Positions 30,210 to 39,441 of a DNA stretch of 64,000 nucleotides are shown here, one piece after another. The stretch is from Halomonas maura (lineage in GTDB: Bacteria; Pseudomonadota; Gammaproteobacteria; Pseudomonadales; Halomonadaceae). A model generated the notes under the pieces. That model was not told the origin of the DNA, made no database searches, and worked only from the letters and a program-made list of their open reading frames with translations. The DNA lies in assembly GCF_030409305.1 (NCBI RefSeq), contig NZ_JAUFPQ010000009.1:62001-126000 (forward strand), in the 5' to 3' direction. The translations under genes and the position numbers were made by a program. How positions within the stretch are numbered: position 1 is the first letter of the stretch; the number at the start of each line of letters is the position of its first letter.

Positions 30210-31352
30210 ATGCTGGCTTCAAGATCCTGGCTGTCCCGACCCCTGCACGAGCGCTCGACACGGCTCTTCCTCGGCGTGCTGCTCGCGTCCCTGGCCGTGG
30301 TCACCCTGCTCAACCTGGCGCTGCCGGCGGGGCATACGCTGCATGTCTCCACCTATACCGTGACGCTGCTCGGCAAGTACCTGTGCTATGCGCTGCTGGC
30401 CGTGGCGGTGGACCTGGTGTGGGGCTATCTCGGCATCTTGAGCCTCGGGCATGGCGCCTTCTTCGCCCTGGGCGGCTATGCCATGGGCATGTACCTGATG
30501 CGCCAGATCGGTGATCGTGGTGTGTACGGACATCCTGTCTTGCCGGACTTTATGGTCTTCCTCGACTGGCAGAGCCTGCCCTGGTACTGGCACGGCTTCG
30601 ACATGGCCTGGTTCGCCTTCCTGATGGTGCTGCTGGCGCCGGGACTGCTGGCCCTGGTGTTCGGCTTCCTGGCCTTCCGCTCCCGGGTCACCGGGGTGTA
30701 TCTGTCGATCATCACCCAGGCGCTGACCTTCGCCCTGATGCTGGCCTTCTTCCGCAACGAGATGGGCTTCGGCGGCAACAACGGCCTGACCGACTTCAAG
30801 GAACTGCTGGGCGTCGACCTGACCGACGATGCGACCCGCCTGGGGCTCTTCCTGGCCACCGGCGTGGCGCTGGCCCTGGGGTATCTGCTGTGTCGCGCGA
30901 TCGTCGCCAGCAAGCTCGGACGGGTCTGCGTGGCCACCCGCGACGCCGAGGCCCGCACGCGCTTCCTGGGCTACCGGGTGGAGCGCTTCCAGCTCTTCGT
31001 CTTCGTGGTCTCGGCGATGCTGGCCGGTGTCGCCGGCGCGCTCTACGTGCCCCAGGTGGGCATCATCAACCCGGGGGAGTTCTCGCCGATCTTCTCCATC
31101 GAGATCGTGCTGTGGGTGGCGCTGGGTGGCCGCGGCACCCTCTACGGCGCGGTGATCGGGGCGCTGCTCGTCAACTACGCCAAGACGGTGTTCACCGGCG
31201 TGATGCCGGATGCCTGGCTGTTCGCCCTGGGCGGGCTCTTCGTGCTGGTCACGGTGCTGCTGCCCAGGGGCATCGCCGGCCTGCTGGCCTATCGCCGGCC
31301 GCGCCGCGCCGCCCCGGATCCATCCACCACCCCTCGGGAGGCCTCGGCATGA
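30210..31352 (+). CDS. urtC: Urea ABC transporter, permease UrtC
   Basis: 380 aa LivM-like permease with about 9-10 spans. Motifs: WGYLGILSLGHGAFFALGGYAMGMY and FRSRVTGVYLSIITQA. Three bases separate it from urtB, and it overlaps urtD as ATGA at 31349. Partner of UrtB in the inner membrane. Confidence 0.93.
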   Translation: MLASRSWLSRPLHERSTRLFLGVLLASLAVVTLLNLALPAGHTLHVSTYTVTLLGKYLCYALLAVAVDLVWGYLGILSLGHGAFFALGGYAMGMYLMRQIGDRGVYGHPVLPDFMVFLDWQSLPWYWHGFDMAWFAFLMVLLAPGLLALVFGFLAFRSRVTGVYLSIITQALTFALMLAFFRNEMGFGGNNGLTDFKELLGVDLTDDATRLGLFLATGVALALGYLLCRAIVASKLGRVCVATRDAEARTRFLGYRVERFQLFVFVVSAMLAGVAGALYVPQVGIINPGEFSPIFSIEIVLWVALGGRGTLYGAVIGALLVNYAKTVFTGVMPDAWLFALGGLFVLVTVLLPRGIAGLLAYRRPRRAAPDPSTTPREASA

Positions 31353-32188
31353 ACTTCCTGACATCGCTGGCCGATCGCGACCGTGTCTTCGACTTCCTGG
31401 TGCCCGTCGACTCCCCGGTCGACGTGCGCCATGGCCCGATCCTCTATCTCGAGGACGTGACGGTCAGCTTCGACGGCTTCCGCGCCATCGACCGCCTGAA
31501 CCTGACCATCGACGACGGCGAGCTGCGTTGCATCATCGGCCCCAACGGGGCGGGCAAGACCACCATGATGGACATCATCACCGGCAAGACCCGGCCGGAT
31601 ACCGGCCGGGTCTGGTTCGGCAGCCGCCATGACCTGCTGACCATGAACGAGCCGCAGATCGCCAGCCTCGGCATCGGCCGCAAGTTCCAGAAGCCCACCA
31701 CCTTCGAGGCCCTCTCGGTCTTCGAGAACCTGGAACTGGCCATGGCCGCCGACAAGCGCATCCTGCCCACCCTCACGGCGCGGACGAGCGGCGAGATCCG
31801 TGAGCGGATCGAGGAGGTCCTGACCACCATCGGCCTGGTCGAGTTGCGTCACCGGCCGGCCGGGATCCTGTCCCATGGCCAGAAGCAGTGGCTGGAGATC
31901 GGCATGCTGCTGATGCAGCGTCCGCGGCTGCTGCTGGTGGACGAGCCGGTGGCCGGCATGACCGAGCAGGAGATGGAACGCACGGCCGAGCTGCTCACCG
32001 GGCTCGCGGGCAAGCAGTCCGTGGTGGTGGTGGAGCACGACATGGGCTTCGTGCGCTCCATCGCCCGGACGGTCACCGTGCTCCACCAGGGCAGCGTGCT
32101 GGCCGAGGGCAGCATGAACCAGGTGTCCATGGATCCCCGCGTCGTCGAGGTCTATCTCGGCGCCGAGGCCGACGAGGAGGTCGCCTGA
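31349..32188 (+). CDS. urtD: Urea ABC transporter, ATPase UrtD
   Basis: 279 aa LivG-like ATPase. Walker A GPNGAGKTT, signature LSHGQKQWLEIGM (the SHGQ variant typical of UrtD), Walker B LLLVDEPVAG, and the switch His in VVVEHDM. Starts in the urtC stop; its TGA shares one base with urtE. Confidence 0.94.
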   Translation: MNFLTSLADRDRVFDFLVPVDSPVDVRHGPILYLEDVTVSFDGFRAIDRLNLTIDDGELRCIIGPNGAGKTTMMDIITGKTRPDTGRVWFGSRHDLLTMNEPQIASLGIGRKFQKPTTFEALSVFENLELAMAADKRILPTLTARTSGEIRERIEEVLTTIGLVELRHRPAGILSHGQKQWLEIGMLLMQRPRLLLVDEPVAGMTEQEMERTAELLTGLAGKQSVVVVEHDMGFVRSIARTVTVLHQGSVLAEGSMNQVSMDPRVVEVYLGAEADEEVA

Positions 32189-32886
32189 TGCTCGCGATCG
32201 ACAAGCTCGACCAGTACTACGGCGAGAGCCACACCCTGTGGTCCCTCGACCTCGAGGTGCCGGCGGGGGCGTGCACCTGCGTGATGGGCCGCAACGGGGT
32301 GGGCAAGACCACCCTGGTGAAGGCGGTGATGGGCGAGGTCGCGGTGACCTCGGGCAGCATCCGCTATGCCGATGATGTGGAGCTGACCAAGAAGCGCGCC
32401 GAGGACCGGTCGCGGCTGGGCATCGGCTATGTGCCCCAGGGGCGCCAGATCTTCCCGCTGCTCACCGTGGAGGAAAACCTGCGTACCGGCCTGGCGGCCC
32501 GCGGCGACGGTCGCAGGTCGATCCCCGAGCGCATCTACGAGCTGTTCCCGGTGCTGGCGGAGATGAAGCACCGTCGCGGCGGCGACCTCTCGGGCGGCCA
32601 GCAGCAGCAGCTGGCCATCGGTCGGGCCCTGGTGCTCGAGCCCCGGCTATTGATCCTCGACGAGCCGGGGGAGGGCATCCAGCCGAATATCGTCACCCAG
32701 ATCGGCGAGGTGATCCGTCGGCTGATCCGCGAGGACGGCCTGACGGTGCTGCTGGTGGAGCAGAAGCTGCCCTTCGCCCGCAAGTATGCCGACCGCTTCG
32801 CGATCATGGATCGGGGCCGCCGGGTCGCCGGTGGGGCGATCGCCGAGCTCTCCGATGACCTGATCCGGCGACATCTGACGGTCTAG
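32188..32886 (+). CDS. urtE: Urea ABC transporter, ATPase UrtE
   Basis: 232 aa LivF-like ATPase. Walker A GRNGVGKTTLVK, signature LSGGQQQQLAIGRAL, Walker B LLILDEPGEGIQP. QQQQ after SGG is characteristic of UrtE. Last gene of the operon, followed by a bidirectional hairpin. Confidence 0.94.
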   Translation: MLAIDKLDQYYGESHTLWSLDLEVPAGACTCVMGRNGVGKTTLVKAVMGEVAVTSGSIRYADDVELTKKRAEDRSRLGIGYVPQGRQIFPLLTVEENLRTGLAARGDGRRSIPERIYELFPVLAEMKHRRGGDLSGGQQQQLAIGRALVLEPRLLILDEPGEGIQPNIVTQIGEVIRRLIREDGLTVLLVEQKLPFARKYADRFAIMDRGRRVAGGAIAELSDDLIRRHLTV

Positions 32887-32905
32887 GCACGCCCCTGGTG
32901 TTGCC

Positions 32906-32938
32906 GCGCCCGCCTCTGGTCATCCCAGAGGCGGGCGC
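32906..32938. terminator. Bidirectional hairpin terminator, urtE / cysK-grx
   Basis: Perfect 14-bp stem GCGCCCGCCTCTGG / CCAGAGGCGGGCGC with a 5-nt loop, between two convergent stops, so it probably serves both. Confidence 0.7.
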
Positions 32939-32952
32939 GCGCCGGTTCGGGG

Positions 32953-34434
32953 TCAGCGAGGGTGGAGCCAGGTCGGCAACAGCGTGTAGGGGTCCGTGTC
33001 GACGCCGGCATCGTAGCCGACACCATGGCCATCGAGGCGCGCGAACAGCTGGCCGCTGTTGATCTCGTCGAACAGATCGGTACAGCCGCCGATGAACTCG
33101 CCGCCGATGAAGATCAGGGGCAGGGTGTTCCAGCCGGTCTTGTCCTTGAGGACCGCCCGCATCTTGCCGCCCCGACCGTCGGCCTGGTAGGTCACCGCAT
33201 CCAGGCTGAGGGTGCGATAGGGAATCCGGTAGCGATCGAAGACCTTGCGCACCGACCAGCAGAACTCGCACCACTCTAGCGCGAACATGATCACCGGAGC
33301 CCGCGGATCCGCCAGGGTGGCGTCTACCTGGCGCCGTGCCTCGGGATCCAGTGGCTGGGCGGCCACGCTGGGTGGGGGGCGGCTGCCGCCATCGAAGCGG
33401 TAGCCGGGCGTGGAGCGCGACAGGGCCATTTCCTCCTCGGTCATGTTCACCGCCACATCCTCGAACAGCGGCGTGGAGAGGTAACGTTCTCCCGTATCCG
33501 GCAGCATGCACAGGATGTTGCTGCCGGCAGGGGCCTCGGCCGCCACCTGCAGTGCCCCGGCCAGGGTCGCACCGGCGGAGATCCCCGCGAAGATGCCCTC
33601 GCGGCGGGCCAGGTCGCGGGCACAGCGCAGGGCCTCCTGGCCGTTGATGCCGAGGAAGGCATCACAGCGGCCCTCGGCGAGGACCGGTTCGGCCAGCTGG
33701 GGCACGAAGTCCGGCGTCCAGCCCTGCATCAGGTGCGGCCGAAAGGCCGGGTGGCTCTCGCTGTGGCTGCCGTCCGCCCGGCGGGGCTGGGCAATGCCGC
33801 TGGCCAGGATGGCCGAATTGTCAGGCTCGCAGACCACGACCCGGGTTTGCGGGCTCCGGGAGCGAAGCACGCGAGAGACGCCGCTGAGGGTGCCGCCGGT
33901 GCCGAAGCCGGTGACCCAGTAGTCCAGCCCGATATCCGCGAAGGCATCGAGGATCTCGACCGCCGTGGTGCGCGCATGAACCTCCGCATTGGCGGGGTTC
34001 TCGAACTGCCGTGATCGCCACCAGCCGTGCTGCCGGGCGAGCTCGTCGGCCTTGGCCACCATCCCCGAGCCCTTCTCCGAGGCGGGGGTGAGGACCACGC
34101 GGGCGCCCAGGAAGCGCAACAGCTTGCGCCGCTCCACGCTGAAGTTCTCGGCCATGGTGACCACCAGCGGGTAGCCCTTCTGGGCGCACACCATGGCCAG
34201 GCCGATGCCGGTATTGCCGCTGGTGGCCTCGACGATGGTCTGCCCCGGCATGAGTTCGCCGCGACGCTCGGCGTCCTCGATCACGCCCAGTGCCAGGCGA
34301 TCCTTCACCGAGCCCATGGGGTTGAAGGCCTCGACCTTCGCGTACAGGTTGACGTGTGCCGGGCCGAGGTTGTTGATACGCACCACCGGGGTGTTGCCGA
34401 TGGTCGCCAGGATGCTGTCGTAACGCTTCGTCAT
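32953..34434 (-). CDS. Cysteine synthase-glutaredoxin fusion protein
   Basis: 493 aa. Residues 1-~320 are an O-acetylserine sulfhydrylase-type PLP enzyme: GSVKDR with the Schiff-base Lys K44, TSGNTG substrate loop, GTGGTLSG phosphate loop and GISAGA. A ~60-residue linker leads to a C-terminal glutaredoxin-like domain (about 375-490) with active site WCEFC (C389, C392) and LPLIFIGGEFIGG. The fusion could couple thiol chemistry or reduction to cysteine or cysteate synthesis. Six bases downstream of the decarboxylase gene, so co-transcribed. Substrate not proven; a cystathionine beta-synthase-like or cysteate synthase role is possible. Confidence 0.85.
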   Translation of the reverse strand: MTKRYDSILATIGNTPVVRINNLGPAHVNLYAKVEAFNPMGSVKDRLALGVIEDAERRGELMPGQTIVEATSGNTGIGLAMVCAQKGYPLVVTMAENFSVERRKLLRFLGARVVLTPASEKGSGMVAKADELARQHGWWRSRQFENPANAEVHARTTAVEILDAFADIGLDYWVTGFGTGGTLSGVSRVLRSRSPQTRVVVCEPDNSAILASGIAQPRRADGSHSESHPAFRPHLMQGWTPDFVPQLAEPVLAEGRCDAFLGINGQEALRCARDLARREGIFAGISAGATLAGALQVAAEAPAGSNILCMLPDTGERYLSTPLFEDVAVNMTEEEMALSRSTPGYRFDGGSRPPPSVAAQPLDPEARRQVDATLADPRAPVIMFALEWCEFCWSVRKVFDRYRIPYRTLSLDAVTYQADGRGGKMRAVLKDKTGWNTLPLIFIGGEFIGGCTDLFDEINSGQLFARLDGHGVGYDAGVDTDPYTLLPTWLHPR

Positions 34435-34440
34435 GATCGT

Positions 34441-35946
34441 CTACCTCGTGATGGGGGGCATGCTGCCGCTGTTGGAGGCGTCCATGTCAGTGTCGGGGCT
34501 GGCCCCCTGGGCAAGCCGCTCGCCCAGGGTCAGCACCTCGTCCACCAGGGCGCTGGCCTGGCTTTCGCCGGTGCGCGCGCCCACGAAACAGGGCCGGATC
34601 GCCAGCTGGCCATTGACCAGGGCGGTGCTCGGCATATTGCGCCCATGGCGCACCAGGGCCCGATGGATACGGGCGTTGAGGGCATCGAGGTCGGGGCAGC
34701 CGGCCGCCACGTAGCGGAAGCAGCAGATCGACAGGGTCGGCCGCTGCAGGACCTCGAGGTGGGGGTGGGCGTCGGCTCGCTCGGCCACCTGGCGTGCCAT
34801 GGCGTTGTGCCGGCAGACCCGCGCGCGCAACCCGTCCGCGCCGATCTCCCGCAGCAGCGCCCAGACCACGGCGCCGCGTGCCGGCGCCGACAGCTCCACG
34901 CCGAAATCGCTGTACGGGATGCCCAGGTTGTCCAGGGAATGGTGAGCCGTTGCCTGGGTGCAGGACCGCTCCAGGTAGTCGGAGGCCCCCTGGGTGAAGG
35001 CCCGCTGCAGCAGGGCACGGTCGCGCACGAAGGTCGCGCCGATGCCGACCGGTGCGCCCAGCCACTTGTGGGGGTCCACGATCACCGAGTCGGCCAGCTC
35101 CAGGCCCGCGTACCGGTGGCGAACCCGCGGGTCCAGGATGCCCGGCAGGCCATAGGCGCCGTCGACATGGAACCAGGTGTCATAGCGGTGGGCGAGGGTG
35201 CCGATGGCATGCAGCGGATCGATGGCGCCGGTGGACGTCGTCCCGGCGTTGGCCACCACCGCCACGGGAACCCGGTCCCGCGCCCGGTCCTCCTCGAGCT
35301 GTCGCTCCAGGGCCGCAGGGATCATTCGCCCCTGCGGGTCCGTGGCGATGGTGATCACCGCCTCGCGGCCGAGGCCGAGCACGGCGGCCGCCCGGTGAAT
35401 GGAATGATGGCTGGCACTGCTGGCGTAGAGACACCCCGGACCGGGTATGCCCTGCCGGGCGGGGTCGATGCCTAACGACTCGAAGGCCTGCTGGCGAGCC
35501 GCGCCCAGGGCCACCAGGTTGGCGACCGAGCCGCCGCTGCTGTAGAGCCCCTTCATGGCGGGTGGAAGCCGGAACAGCTCGACGAGCCAGTCCAGTGATT
35601 GCTCCTCCAGGAAAGTGAAGGCGTTGAGCGTGAGGCGCTGAGGTGACGCCACCGCACCGGCCAGCGTCGCCAGGGCGCCGATGGTGGTCGCCCCCGTCGT
35701 GATGAAGGCCGTGCTGCCGGGGTTCGGGATGGCCGAGCCGTTGGGGATCAGGGTGTGGGTCAGCTCCTCCATGACCGCGTCGATGCCGATACCGCTGCTC
35801 GGCAAGGGGCGCTCCAGGACCGAGCGCCAACGCGCCGGCTGCTGCATGGCGTCGGGGTGCCGGAAGGTCAGGAAGCGGTCGAGCGCATTGCCCAGGACCG
35901 TCAGGTAGTGCGCCAGCTTGCCGCACTCGGCCGGTTCGGTCGTCAT
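34441..35946 (-). CDS. PLP-dependent group II amino acid decarboxylase
   Basis: 501 aa. Catalytic Lys in SVIVDPHKWLGAPVG, PLP-contact VDGAYGLPG, and the early STAFITTGATTIGALATLAGAV segment of the glutamate/tyrosine/cysteine-sulfinate decarboxylase superfamily. The start at 35946 has GGAGGAG upstream. It precedes the cysK-grx fusion by 6 bp. Given that partner, cysteine sulfinate, cysteate or aspartate is a plausible substrate, but this is inference; aromatic amino acid decarboxylase activity cannot be excluded. Confidence 0.85.
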   Translation of the reverse strand: MTTEPAECGKLAHYLTVLGNALDRFLTFRHPDAMQQPARWRSVLERPLPSSGIGIDAVMEELTHTLIPNGSAIPNPGSTAFITTGATTIGALATLAGAVASPQRLTLNAFTFLEEQSLDWLVELFRLPPAMKGLYSSGGSVANLVALGAARQQAFESLGIDPARQGIPGPGCLYASSASHHSIHRAAAVLGLGREAVITIATDPQGRMIPAALERQLEEDRARDRVPVAVVANAGTTSTGAIDPLHAIGTLAHRYDTWFHVDGAYGLPGILDPRVRHRYAGLELADSVIVDPHKWLGAPVGIGATFVRDRALLQRAFTQGASDYLERSCTQATAHHSLDNLGIPYSDFGVELSAPARGAVVWALLREIGADGLRARVCRHNAMARQVAERADAHPHLEVLQRPTLSICCFRYVAAGCPDLDALNARIHRALVRHGRNMPSTALVNGQLAIRPCFVGARTGESQASALVDEVLTLGERLAQGASPDTDMDASNSGSMPPITR

Positions 35947-35979
35947 GATCGGCTCCTCCAGGGATCCGCAGCCGGGAAG

Positions 35980-36014
35980 TCGCGCGACCGCCACCCATGG
36001 TGGCGGTCGCGCGA
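35980..36014 (-). terminator. Strong hairpin between dsrE-like gene and decarboxylase
   Basis: Perfect 16-bp stem TCGCGCGACCGCCACC / GGTGGCGGTCGCGCGA with loop CAT, just after the dsrE-like stop. It probably ends or attenuates that transcript before the decarboxylase gene. Confidence 0.65.
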
Positions 36015-36018
36015 GACA

Positions 36019-36393
36019 TCAGGCCAGCAGACGCGCGCCGCTGGCGAGGTACGCCATGGTGCGGGGGGCGCCGGCAACCTCGATTCCGGGGAGCAGGTCA
36101 TCCTGCGTCAGGCCCTTCGCCTTGACGCACACCGGGCACACCCAGATCTGCCCGCCGTTGCCCTGGTACTGGGCGATCAGGTCGGCGAGGGGCTCATAGC
36201 CTTCGGCCACCAGGCCATCGACGGCGCCCCGCACGCACAGCGCCGTGGCGTTGGAGCTGATGAAGACGGCGGTTTCGCAGGTCTTGGAGGCCGTGCTGGC
36301 CAGGATGAAGGCGATGGTGGCGCGCTCCAGGTTGTCGGTCCCGTACTGGCAGTTGAGCAGAAACTTCTGGGTCGAGAGGTCGAGATCGCACAT
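36019..36393 (-). CDS. DsrE-family small protein
   Basis: 124 aa single-domain DsrE/DsrF-like protein (LLNCQYGTDNLERATIAFILA start, IWVCPVCVKAKGL with two Cys spaced CxxC). Members bind or relay sulfur, or are small peroxiredoxin-like proteins. Followed by a strong hairpin, then the decarboxylase and cysK-grx genes on the same strand, and divergent from the winged-helix regulator. The two Cys support a sulfur-carrier role, by inference. Confidence 0.75.
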   Translation of the reverse strand: MCDLDLSTQKFLLNCQYGTDNLERATIAFILASTASKTCETAVFISSNATALCVRGAVDGLVAEGYEPLADLIAQYQGNGGQIWVCPVCVKAKGLTQDDLLPGIEVAGAPRTMAYLASGARLLA

Positions 36394-36569
36394 GGTCGTG
36401 TTCTCCTGTGGGGGTGGGATGTGTGGAACACATCACCAGCCTAGTGACTGTCCCCCGGCGCGGCTTGACGGCGATCTGGTGGTATTCTGGAGAAGTCGTG
36501 GAGATGACCTACTCTCATTTCATGCCCTCCTTTCTGCCCCGGTCGTATTGCCCGATGCCGTGACACGCC

Positions 36570-38129
36570 ATGCGCTACCGATTCGACGACTTCATCCTGG
36601 ACACCGACCGCTTCGAACTGAGTCGCGATGGCCAACCACTTCGCTGCGAGCCACAGGTCATCGAGCTGCTGGTGCTGCTGGTGGAGAACCGCGAGCGCAT
36701 GGTCGGCAAGGACGAGATCAACGAGGTGGTATGGAAGGGCCGCATCGTCTCCGAGGCGGCCTTGAGCAGCCGCATCAAGATGGCTCGCCAACTGCTGGGC
36801 GATGACGGACGCCGCCAGATCTACATCCGCACGATTCACCGCAAGGGATTTCGCTTCGTGGGGACGGTGCAATTCGATGATCCCGCGCCGGCAGTGTCGG
36901 CCTCCCCGGGCGCGGTCGCACCCGATGCCCTGCACAAGCCGGCCGTGGTCGTGTTGCCGCTGATCAATCTGTCTCGGGAGAGCGACCACGAGTATTTCGC
37001 CGACGGCGTCACCAGCGACATCATCGCCCAGCTCAGCAAGCACCGCTGGCTCAACGTGGTGGCGCGCAATACCGCCTTCGGCTTCAAGGGGCAGGCCCCG
37101 GATCCGCTCGAGCTGGGCCGGATGCTGGCCGTCGACTACGTGGTGGAAGGCAGCATCCAGGGTACCGGGAATCAGGTGCGGATCGCCGTGCACCTCGTCG
37201 ACGCCGCCACCCGCCTGACGAAATGGACGGAACGCTACGACCGTGAGCGATCAGAAATTTTCGCCCTGCAGGACGAGATCACGGAAACCATCGCCGCCCG
37301 GCTGGAGCCGGAGATTGGCTTCGCCGAACGGCACAAGGTCAGGGTCTCGCGCCCGGCGACCCTGCAAGCCTGGGACTGCTTTCACCTGGGATGCTACCAC
37401 CTGTTTCGGTTCACCGGGCGGGACAACCAGGAAGCCCAGCGGCTGTTGCGTCAGAGCCTGATCCAGGACCCCATGTTCGGCGAGGCGCATGCGTGGTGGG
37501 CGTATGCCGTCGTGTTGGGCATGGTCTACTGGGATACGCCGGCGGACCGGGAACTGCTGGACGAGGCGCTCGCCGCCTGCGACAGGGCACTGGAAATCGA
37601 TCACCAGAATGCCACCTTTCACATGCTGCGCGGCCGGGTGTTGCTGGCCCGGCGGGAGTACCGTCGGGCCCTCGCCGAGAACCGGATCGCCATCGACCTC
37701 AATCCCACCTTCGCGGCGGCCTATTGCGGGATGGGCGATTCGCTCGCCTATGAATGCCGTTACGAGGAGGCCATGGCCCAGTTCGAGCGTTCCATCGCGC
37801 TGAGCCCCAACGACCCGCAACTATGGGCCTTCTATACCTATGGCGCGCTGGCGCTCATCTTCAAGGGCGACTACGAACGCTCCCTGGAGTGGACGGAGCA
37901 GGCCAGCAACCTGCCCAACTGCCAGTACTGGACCGCCGCTCACCGCCTGGTGGCCCTGGCCCATCTGGGCCGGCGGGAGCAGGCCAGTGAGGAGAAGGAG
38001 CGACTCCTCGCCATGCAGCCCGCCTTCAGCTGTGCCTTTGCCATCGAGAAGCTGTTCTATCTCCATGAGCCGAGCCAGATCACCTGCTACCTGGCGGGGT
38101 TGCGACGGGCAAAGGTGCCGGAGGGCTGA
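36570..38129 (+). CDS. Winged-helix regulator with TPR domain
   Basis: 519 aa. Residues 1-100 are an OmpR/CadC-type DNA-binding winged helix (YRFDDFILDTDRFEL, then VVWKGRIVSEAALSSRI and RTIHRKGFRFVG). A middle domain (about 125-235: VVVLPLINLSRES, YFADGVTSDIIAQLS, YVVEGSIQ) is the FlgO/TolB-like module common in such regulators, followed by TPR-like helices to about 470. No membrane span is seen, unlike CadC. It is divergent from the dsrE-like gene by 176 bp and probably controls that cassette. Confidence 0.8.
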   Translation: MRYRFDDFILDTDRFELSRDGQPLRCEPQVIELLVLLVENRERMVGKDEINEVVWKGRIVSEAALSSRIKMARQLLGDDGRRQIYIRTIHRKGFRFVGTVQFDDPAPAVSASPGAVAPDALHKPAVVVLPLINLSRESDHEYFADGVTSDIIAQLSKHRWLNVVARNTAFGFKGQAPDPLELGRMLAVDYVVEGSIQGTGNQVRIAVHLVDAATRLTKWTERYDRERSEIFALQDEITETIAARLEPEIGFAERHKVRVSRPATLQAWDCFHLGCYHLFRFTGRDNQEAQRLLRQSLIQDPMFGEAHAWWAYAVVLGMVYWDTPADRELLDEALAACDRALEIDHQNATFHMLRGRVLLARREYRRALAENRIAIDLNPTFAAAYCGMGDSLAYECRYEEAMAQFERSIALSPNDPQLWAFYTYGALALIFKGDYERSLEWTEQASNLPNCQYWTAAHRLVALAHLGRREQASEEKERLLAMQPAFSCAFAIEKLFYLHEPSQITCYLAGLRRAKVPEG

Positions 38130-38204
38130 GGGGAGGGTGGGTGCACCAGAGGTGAACGACGCTCGTCCCTTTCTCTCCCCAGTGGTGCATGACCGGGTGG
38201 ATTT

Positions 38205-38221
38205 TGCACCCTATGGGTGCA
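38205..38221 (+). promoter_or_regulatory. NtrC binding site upstream of ureD
   Basis: TGCACC-CTATG-GGTGCA is a perfect match to the NtrC palindrome, ~100 bp before the sigma-54 promoter, a normal enhancer distance. Confidence 0.75.
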
Positions 38222-38244
38222 TTGGCAGACATCCGAGGAAGGCG

Positions 38245-38268
38245 CTTATTTCTTGTATACTAAATAAG
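38245..38268. promoter_or_regulatory. AT-rich inverted repeat between enhancer and promoter
   Basis: CTTATTT-N10-AAATAAG, in an AT-rich patch unusual for this DNA. It could be an IHF-type bend site or a separate operator. Position only. Confidence 0.35.
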
Positions 38269-38307
38269 ATTCTGAAAATAAAAGATATTTCCTGATTTTC
38301 ACCACTC

Positions 38308-38322
38308 TGGTACGGCCATTGC
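38308..38322 (+). promoter_or_regulatory. Sigma-54 promoter of the urease operon
   Basis: TGGTACG-GCCA-TTGC, with GG and GC 10 nt apart, ~60 bp before ureD. One base weaker than the urtA promoter but with a perfect NtrC site upstream. Confidence 0.75.
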
Positions 38323-38381
38323 CTCGAACAGGTCGTTGCCACCCGACGTGCCTCACGTCCCCGATCAGAAGGCAGTTGCCG

Positions 38382-39281
38382 ATGACGGCCTATTCCCCCG
38401 CCGTGCCCGCCGCCTCGACCCGACCCGAGGACTCCGGTCATCGCTTCGATGCCCGACGCCGCTGGGCGGCATCGCTGGAGCTCGGCTTCTCGTCACGGCA
38501 GGGCGCCACGCGGCTGGCTCGCGCCCGCCACCTGGGCCCGTTGCGGGTGCAGCGGCCCTTCTACCCGGAAGGCCGCGATGGCGCCTGCCACCTCTACCTG
38601 TTGCACCCTCCCGGTGGCCTGGTCAGCGGCGATTCGCTGAGCGTGTCGGCGGAGGTGGAGACGGGTGCGCATGCGCTTTTGACCACGCCGGCCGCCAACA
38701 AGCTCTACCGGGCCGATCATCACGGCGTGGCCTGGGAACAGCACACCCGACTGCGGGCGGCGGACGGCAGCCGTCTCGAGTGGCTGCCCCAGGAGACCAT
38801 CGCCTTCGACGGTTCCCGGGGGGGACAGAGCACGACCATCGAGCTTGCCGGCGAGGCCCGCTGCCTGGGCTGGGAGGTGCTCGTCCTGGGTCGCCCGGCC
38901 AGCCGGCTCCCCTATGTCAGCGGATGCATCGAGCAGCGCTTTCGCCTGCTCCGCGACGGGCGGCCGCTATGGCTGGAACGCCAACCCCTCGACCCGGCCC
39001 ATCCACGCTTCCGAGGGCACTGGGGGCAGGGCGGCGCGAGCGTCCAGGCGACCCTCTGGGCGGTGGGCCTGAGCGAGGAGGGCGAGGCCATCGAGGCGCT
39101 CCGCGGTCGGCTTCCCGAGAGCCCCCGCTGGGCGGTGACGGTGCGTCACGGCGTGCTGCTGCTGCGCTACCTGGGCGATGAACGAAACGAGGCCTGGCGG
39201 CTGTGCGAGGCGGCCTGGAAGGTCTTGAGACCGAGGTTGATCGGCCGCGAGGCCTGTGCACCGCGGATCTGGCGAACATGA
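38382..39281 (+). CDS. ureD: Urease accessory protein UreD
   Basis: 299 aa scaffold that with UreF and UreG delivers nickel to apo-urease. Typical UreD segments: [38 protein letters not shown] and [13 protein letters not shown] start at the ATG at 38382; the frame runs upstream into the promoter. First urease gene, 160 bp before ureA. Confidence 0.93.
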   Translation: MTAYSPAVPAASTRPEDSGHRFDARRRWAASLELGFSSRQGATRLARARHLGPLRVQRPFYPEGRDGACHLYLLHPPGGLVSGDSLSVSAEVETGAHALLTTPAANKLYRADHHGVAWEQHTRLRAADGSRLEWLPQETIAFDGSRGGQSTTIELAGEARCLGWEVLVLGRPASRLPYVSGCIEQRFRLLRDGRPLWLERQPLDPAHPRFRGHWGQGGASVQATLWAVGLSEEGEAIEALRGRLPESPRWAVTVRHGVLLLRYLGDERNEAWRLCEAAWKVLRPRLIGREACAPRIWRT

Positions 39282-39441
39282 TGGTCGCTGGAAGCGTGAA
39301 GCCAGAAGCGGGAAGTCTCCGCTCTCCAGGCAATGCAGTGTCTTCCTGCGTCAGGCTTCCAGGCGCGGAGCGCCGCTCTTCCAGCTTGCAGGCGACGGCC
39401 TGGACAGCGAATGCAATCGACATGGTTTGGGAGCTACTGCG

